From NCBI GenBank assembly GCA_039030075.1, contig JBCCEW010000032.1:1-57176 (forward strand): a stretch of 57,176 nucleotides of DNA. The letters are read 5' to 3'. This document shows, piece by piece, positions 56,548 through 57,176 of the stretch. Within the stretch, counting starts at the first letter, position 1, and the number at the start of each line of letters is the position of its first letter. A program made the position numbers and the translations under genes. The DNA is from Myxococcota bacterium (GTDB taxonomy: Bacteria > Myxococcota_A > UBA9160 > SMWR01). The notes under the pieces were generated by a model. It was given only the letters and a program-made list of their open reading frames with translations, was not told the DNA's origin and searched no databases.

Positions 56548-56757
56548 ATGCGCGCTTTCGACCGAGCGATCCCGGTTTCGCACCCCTCTCATGCGCCTGA
56601 TGGGCGCCCGACGACCCTGCTGGCCTTGATCCAGGCCATCGGCGACGTCACTCCCGACGACCGCGAGGTCGTGGCCACCGTCGTGAAGATGCTGCGCGAC
56701 GGCGAGGTCCGGCTCTGCGGGATCCTGCGGGACACCCCCCTCGACGAAATCCGCTGA
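56548..56757 (+). CDS. Small conserved-looking protein under sigma-54 control
   Basis: The 69-residue protein has a helical core (TLLALIQAIGDVTPDDREVVATVVKMLRDGEVRLCG) and ends in ILRDTPLDEIR. Small proteins with a similar pattern, a helix then VxxLLxxGxVRLxGxFR, occur in other deltaproteobacteria without known function; I recall the pattern and cannot check it here. It has a clear ribosome site (GAAGGAG, six bases before ATG) and a sigma-54 promoter. It is single-gene, cytosolic, and likely induced by stress or starvation signalling. Confidence 0.8.
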   Translation: MRAFDRAIPVSHPSHAPDGRPTTLLALIQAIGDVTPDDREVVATVVKMLRDGEVRLCGILRDTPLDEIR

Positions 56758-56882
56758 CCTCGCTCCTCTCGCCCCGCTCCCATCCCGCCTGAGTTCGCGC
56801 GCCTTGACCCGCTCGCGGCGGCCAGGGAACATCCGCACCGTGCGGCGGGCACCGCGGGGAATCCGCCGCCGGGGGGTATGGC

Positions 56883-57176
56883 ATGGGGGAACGGGACGAA
56901 ACGGTCCCGCGCGCGGGATCCGCGCGCGGTGGTCGCAAGCCGCCGCGCGGCGGCACCCAGAAGCGAAACGTGAGCCAATCGAAGAAGCGCGGACGCAAAC
57001 CGGCGAAGAGCAGCAAGCGGGCGGCTGGAGACGAAGAGGGCGGGAGCCGTCGCTCCGCCGCCGAAATGGCGCGCCAGGCGCGCGACATCTCGGTCTCCGA
57101 GTTCTTCGCCAAGAACCGCCACCTGCTCGGCTTCGACAACCCGTCGAAGGCGTTGCTCACGACGGTCAAGGAAGGC
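56883..57176 (+). CDS. DNA topoisomerase VI subunit B-like (N-terminal part, cut by window edge)
   Basis: The 98 codons present give a basic, low-complexity tail (about 1-61, Lys/Arg/Gly/Ser) then ARDISVSEFFAKNRHLLGF and DNPSKALLTTVKEG, which is the opening of the GHKL ATPase domain of topoisomerase VI B. The next residues in the family (AVDNSLDA, the ATP-binding Asn) lie beyond the edge. Topoisomerase VI relaxes and decatenates DNA and is mainly archaeal, with scattered bacterial members. Start ATG 56883 is uncertain: ATG 57066 would remove the tail and fits the family start better. Confidence 0.75.
   Translation, partial: MGERDETVPRAGSARGGRKPPRGGTQKRNVSQSKKRGRKPAKSSKRAAGDEEGGSRRSAAEMARQARDISVSEFFAKNRHLLGFDNPSKALLTTVKEG

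Overview
The window is 57 kb of very GC-rich bacterial chromosome with dense coding, many GTG and TTG starts, and neighbouring genes that overlap by 1 to 4 bases. Gene content points to an uncultured deltaproteobacterial-type lineage (Myxococcota or a relative). It has a complete GatCAB amidotransferase, MutS2, PATAN/receiver and FHA signalling fusions, TPR lipoproteins, sigma-54 type promoters, two PEP-CTERM sorted proteins and the start of a topoisomerase VI B subunit. The taxonomic reading is inference. I see no rRNA, tRNA, CRISPR array, transposon, integrase or phage gene, so this looks like core plus lineage-specific chromosome rather than an island.

Layout. 1-5.9 kb: a truncated PLP enzyme behind a ribbon-helix-helix regulator with its apparent operator, an MDR oxidoreductase, a PEP-CTERM protein, IlvE, and a receiver-PATAN-J-domain-TPR fusion. 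6-11.4 kb: a tightly overlapping operon gatC-gatA-gatB-AsmA. 11.4-18 kb: DEAD-box helicase and LOG hydrolase, a C45-like protein with a triplicated 3' end, LarE, D-Ala-D-Ala ligase, and an alkaline-phosphatase-superfamily hydrolase. 18-23.7 kb: a TPR lipoprotein, a TMTC-like membrane protein overlapping a methyltransferase, and a VOC protein. 24-31 kb: FHA-FHA-cyclase, UvrD/PcrA, GlmS, GlmU. 31.3-36 kb: HflX (apparently starting at ATC) coupled to a KASIII enzyme, a coiled-coil protein under a near-consensus promoter, and a glutaryl-CoA-type dehydrogenase. 36-43.5 kb: MurQ, MutS2, two small envelope proteins, a FAD oxidoreductase, and a divergent phosphatase / homocysteine methyltransferase pair that seems to share one symmetric -10 element. 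43.5-44.8 kb: a sigma-54 promoter, a long run of perfect hairpins (candidate structured RNA), and a PEP-CTERM gene with its own sigma-54-like site. 44.8-57.2 kb: an MFS transporter, FolC, a Cys-rich small protein, NRDE protein, patatin, a repeat lipoprotein, VWA protein plus degenerate M28 lipoprotein, ComM behind an attenuator-like leader, a small sigma-54-controlled protein, and the topoisomerase VI B fragment.

How genes work together. GlmS/GlmU, Ddl and MurQ are peptidoglycan precursor and recycling steps. GatCAB makes Gln-tRNA and/or Asn-tRNA by transamidation. The phosphatase and homocysteine methyltransferase both suit methionine or one-carbon metabolism. The PEP-CTERM proteins, the TPR lipoprotein and the sigma-54-type promoters fit an exosortase-type surface system, but no exosortase is in the window.

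The least explained regions are the sigma-54/RNA locus at 43.6-44.0 kb, the comM leader at 54.6-54.7 kb, and the 23-bp bidirectional promoter at 42.59-42.61 kb.
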